From: Vogesella sp. XCS3
GTDB lineage: Bacteria > Pseudomonadota > Gammaproteobacteria > Burkholderiales > Chromobacteriaceae
Length of the DNA stretch: 64,000 nucleotides
Assembly (NCBI RefSeq): GCF_020616155.1
Contig: NZ_CP085530.1
Span: 557,501-621,500 of the forward strand
Direction of reading: 5' to 3'
Both the position numbers and the translations under genes were made by a program. Positions 19,071 through 28,091 of this stretch are shown here, one piece after another (the first letter of the stretch is position 1; each line of letters opens with the position of its first letter). The notes beneath the pieces were generated by a model. The model was not told the DNA's origin. It was given only the letters and a program-made list of their open reading frames with translations, and ran no database searches.

Positions 19071-20171
19071 CTAGCCGTAGCGTTGCAGCAACGGGGTGGC
19101 GGTGCGGTGTAGCAGGCTGGCCAGAGTGGAGAGCGCCAGGCGGTGGCGGCCGTGCAGGTGGTGGGCAAAGACAGCGGTGTATTCCAGATGGGGTACGCCG
19201 CCGCGACGGCGTTTGAATTCGCCGGCGCCGCTGCTGTAGTGCAGCGCCAGCTGGCGTTCGCGCGCCTTGGCCAGCAGCAGGGCCATCAGCTGGCGATACA
19301 GGCCCAGCTCGGCCGGCAGGCTGGTGTCGTAGCCTAGCAGCGGGGTGGTGAGCCAGCCGTAGCGCTGATACAGGCCGATGCAGGCGACGATCTGGCCATC
19401 CAGCGCCAGCGCGTGCAGCGCCAGAAAGCGTTGCTGCAGGCAGAGGCGGAAAAACGCCGGGGTGAAGTCCGGGTTCAGTGCAGAGTGCTTGTCGATAAAC
19501 AGTTGGCGGAAGCAGCGCTGCAGGGCCGGGATGTCGGCTTCGCCAAGCTGATCCGGGCCCAGTATGGTAAGCGGGCTAGCTTGCAGCAGTTTCTGGTCGC
19601 GTTTGACATTGGGGCTGCGCCATACCGCAGGGTCAGCCGGCTGGCACAGGTAGACCTGGCGGGCAGGCAGCAGCAGCCAGCCCTGGGCTTGCAACATGGC
19701 GGGCAGGCCGGGGTTGGCCGCATCGCACACATTGCGCAGCAATAGCGGGGCTTCCGGCTGGCGCGCCAGCAGGGTGTCGGTGAGCAAGGTCAGCTCGTCT
19801 TCGTTCCATTGCGGGTGCAGGTTGGTGGACAGCAGCCAGTTATTGATGTGCCAGGCGCTATCCAGCCGGGCGGCGCTGATCAAGCCGGCCAGCGGCCCGC
19901 TGGCCGCGGCGGCCAGCAGGCGGGCCGTGCGCCCGTGGCGGGCGGCTTCGGCCTGCGGGTAGTGCAACCAAGCGGCGCGCGGGCTGGCTACGTAGCTGTC
20001 GCCACTGGCCTGGCGGGTGAGCCGGGTAACCGGTATGGCGGGCGTGCCGGCGTCGCTGCAGCAAACCTGGGTAGGGGCATTGGCCACCCAGTGCTGGCCA
20101 CCCAGCTGGCGTGCCTGGCTTAGCCAGTGGGCGTGGCCGTCCAGCAGTAGCGGGTTTTCCAGGCGGCTCAT
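19071..20171 (-). CDS. GNAT-like (BioF2/CelD-type) acyltransferase domain protein
   Basis: 366 residues. The C-terminal half (about 180-335) has the BioF2-type GNAT pattern: FIDKHSALNPDFTPAFFRLCLQQ, ALDGQIVACIGLYQRYGWLTTPLLGYD and YSSGAGEFKRRRGGVPHLEYTAVF. These proteins transfer acyl or aminoacyl groups to amino or hydroxyl acceptors. It overlaps the upstream BtaA-like gene by 4 nt (ATGA), so the pair is translationally coupled and probably acts on one pathway. No signal peptide. The substrate is unknown. Confidence 0.72.
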   Translation of the reverse strand: MSRLENPLLLDGHAHWLSQARQLGGQHWVANAPTQVCCSDAGTPAIPVTRLTRQASGDSYVASPRAAWLHYPQAEAARHGRTARLLAAAASGPLAGLISAARLDSAWHINNWLLSTNLHPQWNEDELTLLTDTLLARQPEAPLLLRNVCDAANPGLPAMLQAQGWLLLPARQVYLCQPADPAVWRSPNVKRDQKLLQASPLTILGPDQLGEADIPALQRCFRQLFIDKHSALNPDFTPAFFRLCLQQRFLALHALALDGQIVACIGLYQRYGWLTTPLLGYDTSLPAELGLYRQLMALLLAKARERQLALHYSSGAGEFKRRRGGVPHLEYTAVFAHHLHGRHRLALSTLASLLHRTATPLLQRYG

Positions 20172-21385
20172 GTGCGCTTGGTGTACACGTGTACGCCACC
20201 GTAAATGGCGGCGCGGTCGCGCTGGTGCAGCTGGCGGTTATAGGCAGGGTCGGTGTGCCAGCAGGCCAGCAGCTGCGGTGCCAGGCGGCGCTCCAGCGGG
20301 GATGCGCTGCCGCCGGTGCGGAACACCACGCGGGCGCCGGGGGCGGCGGTGCGGGTAACCTGGCGCCATAGCGCGTTGAGCTGGGTGTCGTCCATCCAGT
20401 CTTGTGCGTCCAGGAAAACATAGGCGTCCAGGCTTTGCGGTGCGCGCTCGTCCAGGAAATCGGTCAGCGAGTGGTGGTGCAGCTGCAGCTTGCCCAGCTG
20501 CTGGCGGATGGTGTGGTAATGCGCTTGCTGTAGGTAGAGCGGCAGGCTGCGCTGGTTGTCGGTGTCGTAGCGGCGGGCAAATGCTTGCTGGGCGTAGGGA
20601 TTTTCGGCAAGCGGGAAGTCACAGGCCAGTCGGCGCATGCGGCTTTCAAACAGCGCGGGCAGGTTGCCACTGGCATCGGCCCGCAGCGCGGCAAACTGCG
20701 CTGGCGGGATGCCCATGCTGTACAGCAGGCTTTCGCGGTGGCACAAAAAGCGCAGCAGCGGGTGGCGGAAAACCGGTGCCAGATGGCGCTCGAACAGGGC
20801 TTTTTGTTCTTCCAGGCTGGTGGCTTTGGCCAGCTGGCCCAGGTTGCCACCCATCAGCCTGGCCAGTACGTGACCCATGCCAATGAAGCGCCCCAGCAGG
20901 CCGTGGCGGTAGGCGTGGCGGGTAAACAGCGCATAGCGCGGCGTGCCCCACAGGTTGCGGTGTTCCCAGTATTGGCGGGCGCTTACCGGCAGCGCTGCGG
21001 CAATGTAGCGGCGGTAGCGCTGGGCGTTCTGGCGCTGGCTGGCATCGCCCAGAAAGTCCAGCAGAGTGCTGTAATCCGGCAGCTCGGCAAAGGCGGCTTT
21101 CTTCAGTGCCAGCATGGCCAGGTGGGTGTCGTTCAGGTCTACCGCGTGCACCTCGGCGGGCTGGCGGCTCAGGTAGGCCAGGGCGTTGCAGCCACCGGAC
21201 GAAATGGTGAGCAGGCGCATGCCGGGGCGCAGCTGCAGAGCTTCGATGTCTACCTCCGGGTCTTCCCAGATTTGCGCGTACACCAAGCGGCTGAACCAGC
21301 TGGCAAACAGGCGGTCGCCAATGGCTTTCAGGCCGGTGGTGGTGGAGTTGGTCACAGCCTGGCTGACTAGGTTATGCGTGCTCAT
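20168..21385 (-). CDS. DUF3419/BtaA-like 3-amino-3-carboxypropyl transferase
   Basis: 405 residues similar to BtaA, which moves the 3-amino-3-carboxypropyl group of SAM onto diacylglycerol in betaine-lipid synthesis. Visible family features are LVYAQIWEDPEVDIEAL near the N-terminus, the SAM-binding LLTISSGGCNALAYLSRQPAEVHAVDLN, YVFLDAQDWMDD, and the C-terminal RDRAAIYGGVHVYTK. The start at 21385 follows AGGAGG with proper spacing. No BtaB (N-methyltransferase) gene adjoins; a GNAT gene does. The final product is therefore probably not a classical betaine lipid. Confidence 0.82.
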   Translation of the reverse strand: MSTHNLVSQAVTNSTTTGLKAIGDRLFASWFSRLVYAQIWEDPEVDIEALQLRPGMRLLTISSGGCNALAYLSRQPAEVHAVDLNDTHLAMLALKKAAFAELPDYSTLLDFLGDASQRQNAQRYRRYIAAALPVSARQYWEHRNLWGTPRYALFTRHAYRHGLLGRFIGMGHVLARLMGGNLGQLAKATSLEEQKALFERHLAPVFRHPLLRFLCHRESLLYSMGIPPAQFAALRADASGNLPALFESRMRRLACDFPLAENPYAQQAFARRYDTDNQRSLPLYLQQAHYHTIRQQLGKLQLHHHSLTDFLDERAPQSLDAYVFLDAQDWMDDTQLNALWRQVTRTAAPGARVVFRTGGSASPLERRLAPQLLACWHTDPAYNRQLHQRDRAAIYGGVHVYTKRT

Positions 21386-21483
21386 ACGGCCTCCTGATCG
21401 GGTTTCACCGATATTGCGACCCTTGCATGGCATGTTGATGACAGGCGGGTTGCGCGGTGATGACGCTGGAGGCTTGACAGGTG

Positions 21484-21521
21484 TGTTACAACATAACATG
21501 TGTTAGTGTTACGTTATAACG
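21484..21521. promoter_or_regulatory. Candidate Zur operator region
   Basis: TGTTACAACATAACA (21484-21498) has perfect TGTTA/TAACA arms, and CGTTATAACG (21512-21521) is a perfect palindrome. Both resemble Zur boxes of the TGTTATAACATAACA type. A TTGACA hexamer at 21474-21479 could be a -35. The following genes are classic Zur-regulon members. The divergent BtaA-like gene at 21385 might also be affected. Confidence 0.7.
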
Positions 21522-21533
21522 CTGGAGAAAGCC

Positions 21534-22769
21534 ATGTCTGCCAAACAAGACCCCCGCCTGCCCGTTACCGTGTTGTCCGGTTTTCTGGGCGCCGGCAAAA
21601 CCACCTTGCTGAACCATATTCTGAATAACCGCGAGGGCCGCCGCGTGGCGGTGATCGTGAACGATATGTCCGAGGTGAATATCGACGCCCAGCTGGTGCG
21701 CGATGGCGGCGCTGCGCTAAGCCGTGCCGAAGAAAAGCTGGTGGAGATGAGCAATGGCTGTATCTGCTGCACGCTGCGCGAGGATTTGCTGGTGGAAATC
21801 CGCAAGTTGGCCGCAGCCGGCCGTTTCGACTACCTGCTGATCGAATCCACCGGTATTGCCGAGCCGCTACCGGTGGCGGAAACCTTCACCTTCCGCGACG
21901 ACGACGGCCACAGCCTGTCCGATATCGCGCGGCTGGACACCATGGTTACCGTGGTGGACGGCTTCAATTTCCTGCGCGACTACGGCTCGCAAGACTTTCT
22001 GCACCAGCGCGGCGAGGCGGCCGGCGACGAAGACGAGCGCACCGTGGTAGACCTGCTGGTCGAGCAGGTGGAGTTCTGCGATGTGATTGTGCTGAACAAG
22101 ACCGACCTGATGTCGGCCGACGACATCCTGCGCCTGGAAGCCATCCTGGCCACGCTCAACCCGCGCGCGCGCATCGTCAAAAGCCACTTTGGCCGCGTAC
22201 CGTTGGCTAGCGTGCTGGACACCGGCCTGTTTGATTTCGATGCCGCCGCCGACGCACCGGGCTGGCTGCAAGAGCTGCGCGGCGAGCACGTACCGGAAAC
22301 CGAAGAGTACGGCATTACCAGCTTTGTCTACCGTGCGCGCCAGCCTTTCCACCCGCAGCGCTTTTACCAGTGGGTACAGCAGGAATGGCCGGGCGTGGTG
22401 CGCTCCAAGGGTTATTTCTGGCTGGCGACACGGCCGATGCTGGTGGGTAGCTGGTCGCAGGCTGGTGCCATGTCGCGCCACGGTCTGGGTGGTTTGTGGT
22501 GGGACGCGGTAGACCGCGCCGACTGGCCGCAAGACGACGAAAGCCGCGCCATCATTGCTACCCGCTGGGCAGAGCCGTGGGGCGACCGCCAGCAAGAGCT
22601 GGTGATCATCGGTATGGGTATGGATCAGGCAGCGTTGACGGCGGCGTTTGATGCCTGCCTGCTGACCGAGGCCGAGCTGGCCGCCGGCCCTACCGCGTGG
22701 GCCAGCTTGCCGGACCCTTTCCCGCAGTGGGGCGAGCTGGCCGAAGAGGGCGAGGTGTTGCCGGCATGA
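21534..22769 (+). CDS. COG0523 G3E GTPase, putative zinc metallochaperone
   Basis: 411 residues. The GTPase P-loop is GFLGAGKT (16-23), and the metal-binding CxCC motif is GCICC at 75-79. ESTGIAEP and NKTDL complete the G3E signature, and a CobW C-terminal domain (about 295-395; [20 protein letters not shown]) follows. The YciC/ZagA-type subgroup delivers or allocates zinc under limitation. The upstream Zur-like palindromes and downstream dihydroorotase and DUF1826 genes fit that role. It overlaps the next gene by 4 nt. Confidence 0.93.
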   Translation: MSAKQDPRLPVTVLSGFLGAGKTTLLNHILNNREGRRVAVIVNDMSEVNIDAQLVRDGGAALSRAEEKLVEMSNGCICCTLREDLLVEIRKLAAAGRFDYLLIESTGIAEPLPVAETFTFRDDDGHSLSDIARLDTMVTVVDGFNFLRDYGSQDFLHQRGEAAGDEDERTVVDLLVEQVEFCDVIVLNKTDLMSADDILRLEAILATLNPRARIVKSHFGRVPLASVLDTGLFDFDAAADAPGWLQELRGEHVPETEEYGITSFVYRARQPFHPQRFYQWVQQEWPGVVRSKGYFWLATRPMLVGSWSQAGAMSRHGLGGLWWDAVDRADWPQDDESRAIIATRWAEPWGDRQQELVIIGMGMDQAALTAAFDACLLTEAELAAGPTAWASLPDPFPQWGELAEEGEVLPA

Positions 22770-24106
22770 AGGGCGATATCCTGATCCGCAATGCGCGGCT
22801 GGTGAACGAAGGGCGCATCAGCGAGGGTGACCTGCTGGTGCACGGCGGGCGCATCGCGCGCATTGCGGCCAGTATCGATGCCGAAGCCCGGTACGAGATC
22901 GACGCCGCCGGCGGCTGGCTGCTGCCGGGCATGATCGACGACCAGGTGCATTTTCGCGAGCCGGGGCTCACGCATAAAGGCTGCATCGCCACCGAATCGC
23001 GCGCAGCGCTGGCGGGCGGCATTACCAGCTTCATGGATATGCCGAACACCACGCCCACCACCACCACGCTGGACGCGCTGGCGCACAAGGAATGGTTGGC
23101 CGCACAGCACAGCGCGGCCAACTATGGCTTTCACTTTGGTGCCGCCAGCGACAACCTGGACCTGGTGGCCGAGCTGCCGCCGGAGCGGGTGGCCGGCGTC
23201 AAGGTATTCATGGGCGCCAGTACCGGCAATATGCTGCTGGACGAGCCGGCGCTGCTGGAGCGCCTGTTCGCCAGCGTACCCACCGTATTGCTGGCGCATT
23301 GCGAACACACCCCCACGGTAGAGGCCGACAGCGCCCGCCTGCGGGGGCAGTACGGTGACGCGGCCACCGCGGCGCTACACCCGCAGGTGCGCAGCGCCGA
23401 GGCCTGCTGGCGCAGCAGCAGCCTGGCGGTAAGCCTGGCGCGGCAGTTTGATACCCGCTTGCACGTGCTGCACCTCACCACCGCCCGCGAGCTGGCGCTG
23501 TTCGACGCCGGCCCGCTGGCCGGCAAGCGCATCACCGCCGAAGCCTGTGTGCACCACCTGCTGTTTGACGAGGCCGGTTACGCCACGCTGGGCAACCGCC
23601 TGAAGTGCAACCCGTCGGTGAAAACTGCCGCCGACCGTGCTGCCTTGTTGCAGGGCTTGCAGGATGGCCGCCTGGACGTGATCGGTACCGACCACGCGCC
23701 GCACACCACCGAAGAAAAAGCGCGCCCGTACTGGCAGGCACCCAGCGGGCTGCCGCTGGTGCAGCACGCGCTGCCCGCGCTGATGGGGCTGGTAGACGAC
23801 GGCGTGCTGACGCTGCCGCAGCTGGTACAGAAAACCAGCCACAACGTGGCCGACTTGTTTGCCATTCGCGAGCGCGGCTATCTGTACGAGGGCTATTGGG
23901 CTGACCTGGCCTTGCTGGCACCCGGAGCCGGGCCGGTGCTGCCGGTGATGTCGCGCTGCGGCTGGTCGCCGTTCGAGCAGCGCCCCTTGCGCCATCACGT
24001 GCGCGCCAGCGTGGTGTCCGGCCAGTTGGGCTGGTACCAGGGGCGATTGCTGCCCGGTGTGCAGGGCAGGGCCTTGCAGTACCAGCGCAGCGGGGGTGGG
24101 CGATGA
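22766..24106 (+). CDS. Dihydroorotase paralogue with altered metal-site motif (PyrC2-like)
   Basis: 446 residues of the amidohydrolase superfamily; dihydroorotases cyclise carbamoyl-aspartate in pyrimidine synthesis. The usual HxH of DxHVHxRxPG reads D-D-Q60-V-H62-F-R-E-P-G, so the first histidine is glutamine. The rest is present: GVKVFMGAS (bridging lysine), [16 protein letters not shown] and the catalytic [11 protein letters not shown]-type dihydroorotases occur naturally elsewhere, so it may be active with fewer zinc ions. Position in a Zur-type operon supports a zinc-sparing backup role. The start at 22766 is in the ATGA overlap. Confidence 0.88.
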   Translation: MKGDILIRNARLVNEGRISEGDLLVHGGRIARIAASIDAEARYEIDAAGGWLLPGMIDDQVHFREPGLTHKGCIATESRAALAGGITSFMDMPNTTPTTTTLDALAHKEWLAAQHSAANYGFHFGAASDNLDLVAELPPERVAGVKVFMGASTGNMLLDEPALLERLFASVPTVLLAHCEHTPTVEADSARLRGQYGDAATAALHPQVRSAEACWRSSSLAVSLARQFDTRLHVLHLTTARELALFDAGPLAGKRITAEACVHHLLFDEAGYATLGNRLKCNPSVKTAADRAALLQGLQDGRLDVIGTDHAPHTTEEKARPYWQAPSGLPLVQHALPALMGLVDDGVLTLPQLVQKTSHNVADLFAIRERGYLYEGYWADLALLAPGAGPVLPVMSRCGWSPFEQRPLRHHVRASVVSGQLGWYQGRLLPGVQGRALQYQRSGGGR

Positions 24107-24729
24107 GCGATGTGGTGGTGTGTGACGATCTGGCCGGCTTGCCGGCCATCTTGCAGCCGCAGGTACAGCTGCTGCACTGGCAGCGCGGCTTGTCACCGGC
24201 TATTGGCAGCTATGTGGCCGGGTTGGCCGCAGCCGGCCAGCTAGGCCTGGGCATGCGCGGCCAACTGTCGCCTGGCGAGCAGCCGCACCTGGTCAGCTGG
24301 CCGCCCGCTGCGGGGCGCGATGCGGCAGCCGGCGATCTGGCGCTGCTGGCCGACCTGTTTGGCACGCTACTGGGCTGCCCACAGGTGGGCTGGCGCATCG
24401 AGGTGCTGCAGCAGGCTATGTGCCCACGCTTTCATGTCGACCGTACCGGCATGCGCCTGGTGTGCACCTGGCAGGGTGCAGGCACCGAATGGCTGGCCGA
24501 GGCTGACGCCGACCGCCGCTATCTGGGCGCCGCCAGCGACGGGCAGCCCGATGCCGACAGTGGCCTGATGCGCGGCGGCAAGGTTGGCCGCAGCGCGGCA
24601 GGGGATGTGCTGTTGCTAAAGGGCAGCCTGTGGCAGGGCAACGCGGGGCGCGGAGCCATTCACCGCTCGCCCGCGGTGGCCAGCAAGGTGCCGCGCGTGA
24701 TGCTGGCACTGGATGCCTTGTGGGGGTGA
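24103..24729 (+). CDS. DUF1826 domain protein of the zinc-limitation operon
   Basis: 208 residues matching the DUF1826 pattern, with MCPRFHVDRTGMRLVCTWQGAGTEWL and VLLLKGSLWQGNAGRGAIHRSP. DUF1826 genes often sit next to COG0523 GTPases. Conserved His, Asp and Cys residues (C-P-R-F-H-V-D) suggest metal or cofactor binding of 2-oxoglutarate-dioxygenase-like type, but the activity is unknown. It overlaps the dihydroorotase gene by 4 nt, making a three-gene coupled unit. Two GTTGGCCGCA copies (24222, 24583) lie inside. Confidence 0.8.
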   Translation: MSDVVVCDDLAGLPAILQPQVQLLHWQRGLSPAIGSYVAGLAAAGQLGLGMRGQLSPGEQPHLVSWPPAAGRDAAAGDLALLADLFGTLLGCPQVGWRIEVLQQAMCPRFHVDRTGMRLVCTWQGAGTEWLAEADADRRYLGAASDGQPDADSGLMRGGKVGRSAAGDVLLLKGSLWQGNAGRGAIHRSPAVASKVPRVMLALDALWG

Positions 24730-24795
24730 GGTGAATTGATAACGGGGGTGATTGCATTTGCCTATGGCATATCGCTACAGATGGTTACTTAATGC

Positions 24796-24809
24796 TTGAT
24801 CTGGATCAG
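24796..24809. promoter_or_regulatory. FNR/Anr-like box upstream of feoAB
   Basis: TTGATCTGGATCAG matches TTGAT-N4-ATCAA at 9 of 10 informative positions, about 100 bp before feoA. Anaerobic activation of ferrous-iron uptake by FNR is well known in enterics. Transfer to this organism is inference. Confidence 0.6.
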
Positions 24810-24845
24810 CCCTGGTGGGTGTACATCGCCAAAGCTTATTGCTAC

Positions 24846-24864
24846 GATAAAAAGAATTAATCTC
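24846..24864. promoter_or_regulatory. Weak Fur-like site upstream of feoA
   Basis: GATAAAAAGAATTAATCTC agrees with the 19-bp Fur consensus at about 12 positions and lies 38 bp before feoA. The A/T-rich stretch is distinct from the surroundings, but the match is modest. Confidence 0.35.
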
Positions 24865-24901
24865 ATTTGATGTTCTTCGCATCGATAGCAAGGAGCGCGT
24901 T

Positions 24902-25171
24902 TTGTCCCACACTGCCACCCCGCTGCACCTGCTGCCCAAGGGCGCCCGTGCCACCATTGTCGATATTGCCAGCCATAGCCATTTTGGCGAGCTGGACGCG
25001 CAGGTAACCTTGCGCCTGAAAGAGCTGGGTTTCCTGCCCGGCGCCGTGCTGCAGGTCATCGGTTTTGGCCTGTTCGGCGCCGACCCCGTGGCCGTGCGCA
25101 TCAACGGCACCAAGTTCGGCCTGCGCCGCAGCGAAGCGGCCAAGATTATTACCTCCGTTCACCCAGCCTGA
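24902..25171 (+). CDS. feoA: Ferrous iron transport protein A
   Basis: 89 residues with the FeoA SH3-like fold pattern: LPKGARATIVDI, LRLKELGFLPGAVLQVIG, PVAVRINGTKFGLRRSEAAKI. FeoA is a small cytoplasmic partner needed for FeoB-dependent Fe(II) uptake. The apparent start is TTG at 24902, after AAGGAG; no ATG or GTG fits. feoB begins 7 nt downstream. Confidence 0.92.
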   Translation: MSHTATPLHLLPKGARATIVDIASHSHFGELDAQVTLRLKELGFLPGAVLQVIGFGLFGADPVAVRINGTKFGLRRSEAAKIITSVHPA

Positions 25172-25178
25172 TTCCGTC

Positions 25179-27023
25179 ATGTCCCGATCCCTTTTGCGTT
25201 TTGCCCTGGTGGGTAACCCCAACTGCGGCAAGACCGCGCTGTTCAATAGCCTGACCGGCTCCCGTGCCAAAGTGGCCAACTACGCCGGTGTTACTGTCGA
25301 AAAACGCCTGGGCAGCCTGTCTGGCCTGGGCCGCCCCGCCGAGCTGATCGACCTGCCCGGCACCTACAGCCTGTACGTGGCTTCACCCGACGAGCAGGTG
25401 GCGCGCCGTGTGATTCTGGGCGAAATGGCGGGCGAGGCCGCGCCGGACGTGCTGGTGGCCGTGGTGGATGCCACCAATATCAAGCTCGGCCTGCGTCTGG
25501 TGCTGGAGCTGCAGGCACTGGGCCTGCCGATGATTCTGGCGCTGAACCTGGCCGACGCGGCACGCAGCCGTGGCATTACCATCGACACCGCCATGCTGTC
25601 GCAACAGCTGGGCATGCCGGTGGTGGAAACCGTGGCGGTGCGCAAGAACGGTGTAGCCGACCTGCAAGCGGCCATGGTCGAGTGTGCGGCCAACGCTGCT
25701 AGCCGCAGCGGTCAGCTGGCGCTGCCGGAACGTGCAGAGGCGGTAGAAACACTGTACGCCCGTATCGACAGCCTGCTGGCCACCAGTGTATCGGCGCCGT
25801 CGCAAGCACCGGCCTGGCAAGACCGGCTGGACGCGCTGGTGATGCACCCGGTGCTGGGCCTGGTGCTGCTGGCCACCATCCTGCTGCTGATGTTCCAGGC
25901 AGTGTTTGCCTGGGCTGCGCCGGTGATGGACGGTATCGATGCGGTTATGGCTTGGCTGGGCGAGAGCGCCGGCGCGCTGCTGCCGGCCGGTATCCTGCAT
26001 GACTTTGTGGTGGACGGCCTGATTGCCGGTGTCGGCGGCGTGCTGGTGTTCCTGCCGCAGATCATTATCCTGTTTGCCTTTATCCTGGCGCTGGAAGACT
26101 CCGGCTACCTGCCGCGAGCGGCCTTCTTGCTGGACCGCCTGATGCGCGGTGTGGGCCTGTCCGGGCGTTCGTTCATCCCCATGCTGTCCAGCTTTGCCTG
26201 CGCCGTGCCTGGCATCATGTCCACGCGCAGCATTGCCGACCCGAAAGAGCGGCTGGTTACCATCCTGACCGCGCCGCTGATGACCTGCTCGGCGCGGCTG
26301 CCGGTGTACGCGGTGGTAATCGGCGCTTTTGTGCCGCAGCAAAGCGTGTGGGGCGTGTTCAACTTGCAGGGCCTGACACTGTTTGCCTTGTACATTGCCG
26401 GTATCGCCAGTGCCGCGCTGGTGGCCTGGGTGATGCGCCGCCGCGAGGCAGCCAGCCAGGGCTTCCCGTTGTTGCTGGAGCTGCCTAATTACCGCTGGCC
26501 CAACGCCTACCACTTTGTACTGGGGCTGAAGGAGCGGGCGTCGATCTTTCTGCGCCGCGTGGGCACCATCATCCTGGCGCTGTCCATCGTGCTATGGTTT
26601 CTGGCCACTTTCCCGCACGCACCGGCCGATGCCACGCTGCCGGCTATCGAGTACAGCTTTGCCGGCATGCTGGGCAAGCTGATGCAGCCTTTGTTTGAGC
26701 CACTGGGTTTCAATTGGCAGATGTGCATTGCGCTGATTCCTGCCATGGCTGCGCGCGAGGTAGCAGTGAGCGCGCTGGCTACCGTCTATGCGGTTGGCGG
26801 CGAAGCAGCACTGGGCGGTGCATTGTTGCACGACTGGAGCCTGCCGGTAGCGCTGGCTTACTTGGCGTGGTTTGTGTATGCGCCGCAATGCTTGTCCACC
26901 ATTGCTGTGGTTCGCCGCGAGACCAACTCGCTACGCGCTACGGTCATTTTTACCGGCTACCTGTTTGCGCTGGCTTACTTTGCCGCGCTGCTGGTGCGCC
27001 AGATTGCGGCCCTGTGGGTCTGA
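25179..27023 (+). CDS. feoB: Ferrous iron transporter FeoB
   Basis: A 614-residue Fe(II) permease with an N-terminal G domain: G1 GNPNCGKT (12-19), G3 DLPGTYS and G4 N-L-A-D. The FeoB GDI region follows, then membrane segments with the two Gate motifs, including SFACAVPGIMSTR with a conserved cysteine. It is shorter than E. coli FeoB (773) because the G-domain linker and C-terminus are compact. The start at 25179 was chosen because it immediately precedes the G1 motif; an upstream in-frame ATG lies inside feoA. Confidence 0.95.
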   Translation: MSRSLLRFALVGNPNCGKTALFNSLTGSRAKVANYAGVTVEKRLGSLSGLGRPAELIDLPGTYSLYVASPDEQVARRVILGEMAGEAAPDVLVAVVDATNIKLGLRLVLELQALGLPMILALNLADAARSRGITIDTAMLSQQLGMPVVETVAVRKNGVADLQAAMVECAANAASRSGQLALPERAEAVETLYARIDSLLATSVSAPSQAPAWQDRLDALVMHPVLGLVLLATILLLMFQAVFAWAAPVMDGIDAVMAWLGESAGALLPAGILHDFVVDGLIAGVGGVLVFLPQIIILFAFILALEDSGYLPRAAFLLDRLMRGVGLSGRSFIPMLSSFACAVPGIMSTRSIADPKERLVTILTAPLMTCSARLPVYAVVIGAFVPQQSVWGVFNLQGLTLFALYIAGIASAALVAWVMRRREAASQGFPLLLELPNYRWPNAYHFVLGLKERASIFLRRVGTIILALSIVLWFLATFPHAPADATLPAIEYSFAGMLGKLMQPLFEPLGFNWQMCIALIPAMAAREVAVSALATVYAVGGEAALGGALLHDWSLPVALAYLAWFVYAPQCLSTIAVVRRETNSLRATVIFTGYLFALAYFAALLVRQIAALWV

Positions 27024-27038
27024 GGCAAGGAGAACAAG

Positions 27039-27206
27039 ATGAGTGAAGGCATGCAAGGGGCCATCGTCGGCCTGATCGTCGCCGCTGCGGCACTATACCT
27101 GCTGCGTAAATACCTGCCGCGTAGCCGCAAACCGGTGCCAGGCGCCGAGCCCAAGTCGGGCGGCTGCGGTAGCTGCGGTAGTTGCAAGGGTGGTAGCTGC
27201 CACTAG
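27039..27206 (+). CDS. Small Cys-rich single-span membrane protein after feoB (FeoC-position)
   Basis: 55 residues, MSEGMQGAIVGLIVAAAALYLLRKYLPRS, then a Gly/Cys tail GGCGSCGSCKGGSCH. There is one membrane helix (about 8-22), a basic juxtamembrane segment and four cysteines in CxxCxxCxxxxC spacing. CAAGGAG precedes the ATG. It occupies the feoC position and resembles 'FeoB-associated Cys-rich membrane proteins'. The cysteines could bind iron or an Fe-S cluster next to FeoB; that is inference. Confidence 0.85.
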   Translation: MSEGMQGAIVGLIVAAAALYLLRKYLPRSRKPVPGAEPKSGGCGSCGSCKGGSCH

Positions 27207-27230
27207 CCTGCCGGTCTGTTTGCTTGAACC

Positions 27231-27268
27231 CACCCCCTGCTTGCGATAGCCAGCAGGGGGTGTTTTTT
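27231..27268 (+). terminator. feo operon terminator
   Basis: Stem CACCCCCTGC / GCAGGGGGTG with a 12-nt loop, followed by TTTTTT, 25 nt after the small Cys-rich gene. Confidence 0.92.
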
Positions 27269-27353
27269 CGCCGGTTTGCCAGTAGGTGGCGTACTTGTGC
27301 GGGCTGCCAGCCTGTTCTAGGCTAAAACCTATCGAAATTAATAGATAAAAATA

Positions 27354-28091
27354 ATGAAAAAAGCCCTGTTGGCCACCTGTGTCACGGTTTTGATACTGCC
27401 TGCCATGGCCATGGCGGCCAGCATCAAGGCGTATACCGAGGCTTTGCCACCGCTGAATTACGAGGAAAACGGCAAGGTCAGCGGCTTTGCCAGCGAGTTG
27501 CTACGCCAGATGGCCAGCGAGGCCGGCCATAGCGTGCAGCTGGAGGTAATGCCGTGGATGCGGGCTTACCGCACGGTAAAGCAGCAGCCTGGCAGTGCGC
27601 TGTACAGCATCGTGCGTAACCCCGAGCGCGAGGCGCTGTTCAAGTGGGTAGGGCCCATCGCGCCGCGCCGGATAATGGTGTACGCGCTGGCGAGCCGCCC
27701 CGATGTCAAGATTCGCCGCCAGCCAGACCTGCTGCGCTACCGGCTGGGGGTGCTGGCCGAATCCAGCGCGGCTAGCCAGCTGCTGCAGCTGGGCCTGCCT
27801 GAAGCCCGGCTGGAGTACGGCCAGAGTGACGAGGTCAACCTCAAAAAACTGCTGCTTGGCCGCGCAGACGGCGTGGTGATGCTGGACTGGGCCATGCGCT
27901 GGCAGCAAAAACTGCAGCAGGTGGATGCGGCGCGCATCCGCCCGGTGTGGACGCTGGATCAGCGCTACCAGTACTGGTTCGCCTTTAATAAAGACACCGA
28001 CCCCGCCATGCTGCGCAGCCTGCAGCACGCGCTGGACCAGCTACGCGCCGACGGCCGCCTGGCGGCACTCAAGCGCCGTTACGGCGCCTGA
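27354..28091 (+). CDS. Periplasmic solute-binding protein, family 3-like
   Basis: 245 residues with signal peptide ending MAMAA. A SBP_bac_3-like domain runs from IKAYTEALPPLNYEENGKVSGFASELLRQM, through MPWMRAYRTVKQQPGSALYSIVRNPEREALFKWVGPI, to a C-terminal LQHALDQLRADGRLAALKRRYG helix. This type of stand-alone family 3 binding protein is common in beta- and gammaproteobacteria, often with an unassigned ligand. No transporter genes adjoin. It overlaps the convergent LysR gene by 13 nt. Confidence 0.85.
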   Translation: MKKALLATCVTVLILPAMAMAASIKAYTEALPPLNYEENGKVSGFASELLRQMASEAGHSVQLEVMPWMRAYRTVKQQPGSALYSIVRNPEREALFKWVGPIAPRRIMVYALASRPDVKIRRQPDLLRYRLGVLAESSAASQLLQLGLPEARLEYGQSDEVNLKKLLLGRADGVVMLDWAMRWQQKLQQVDAARIRPVWTLDQRYQYWFAFNKDTDPAMLRSLQHALDQLRADGRLAALKRRYGA

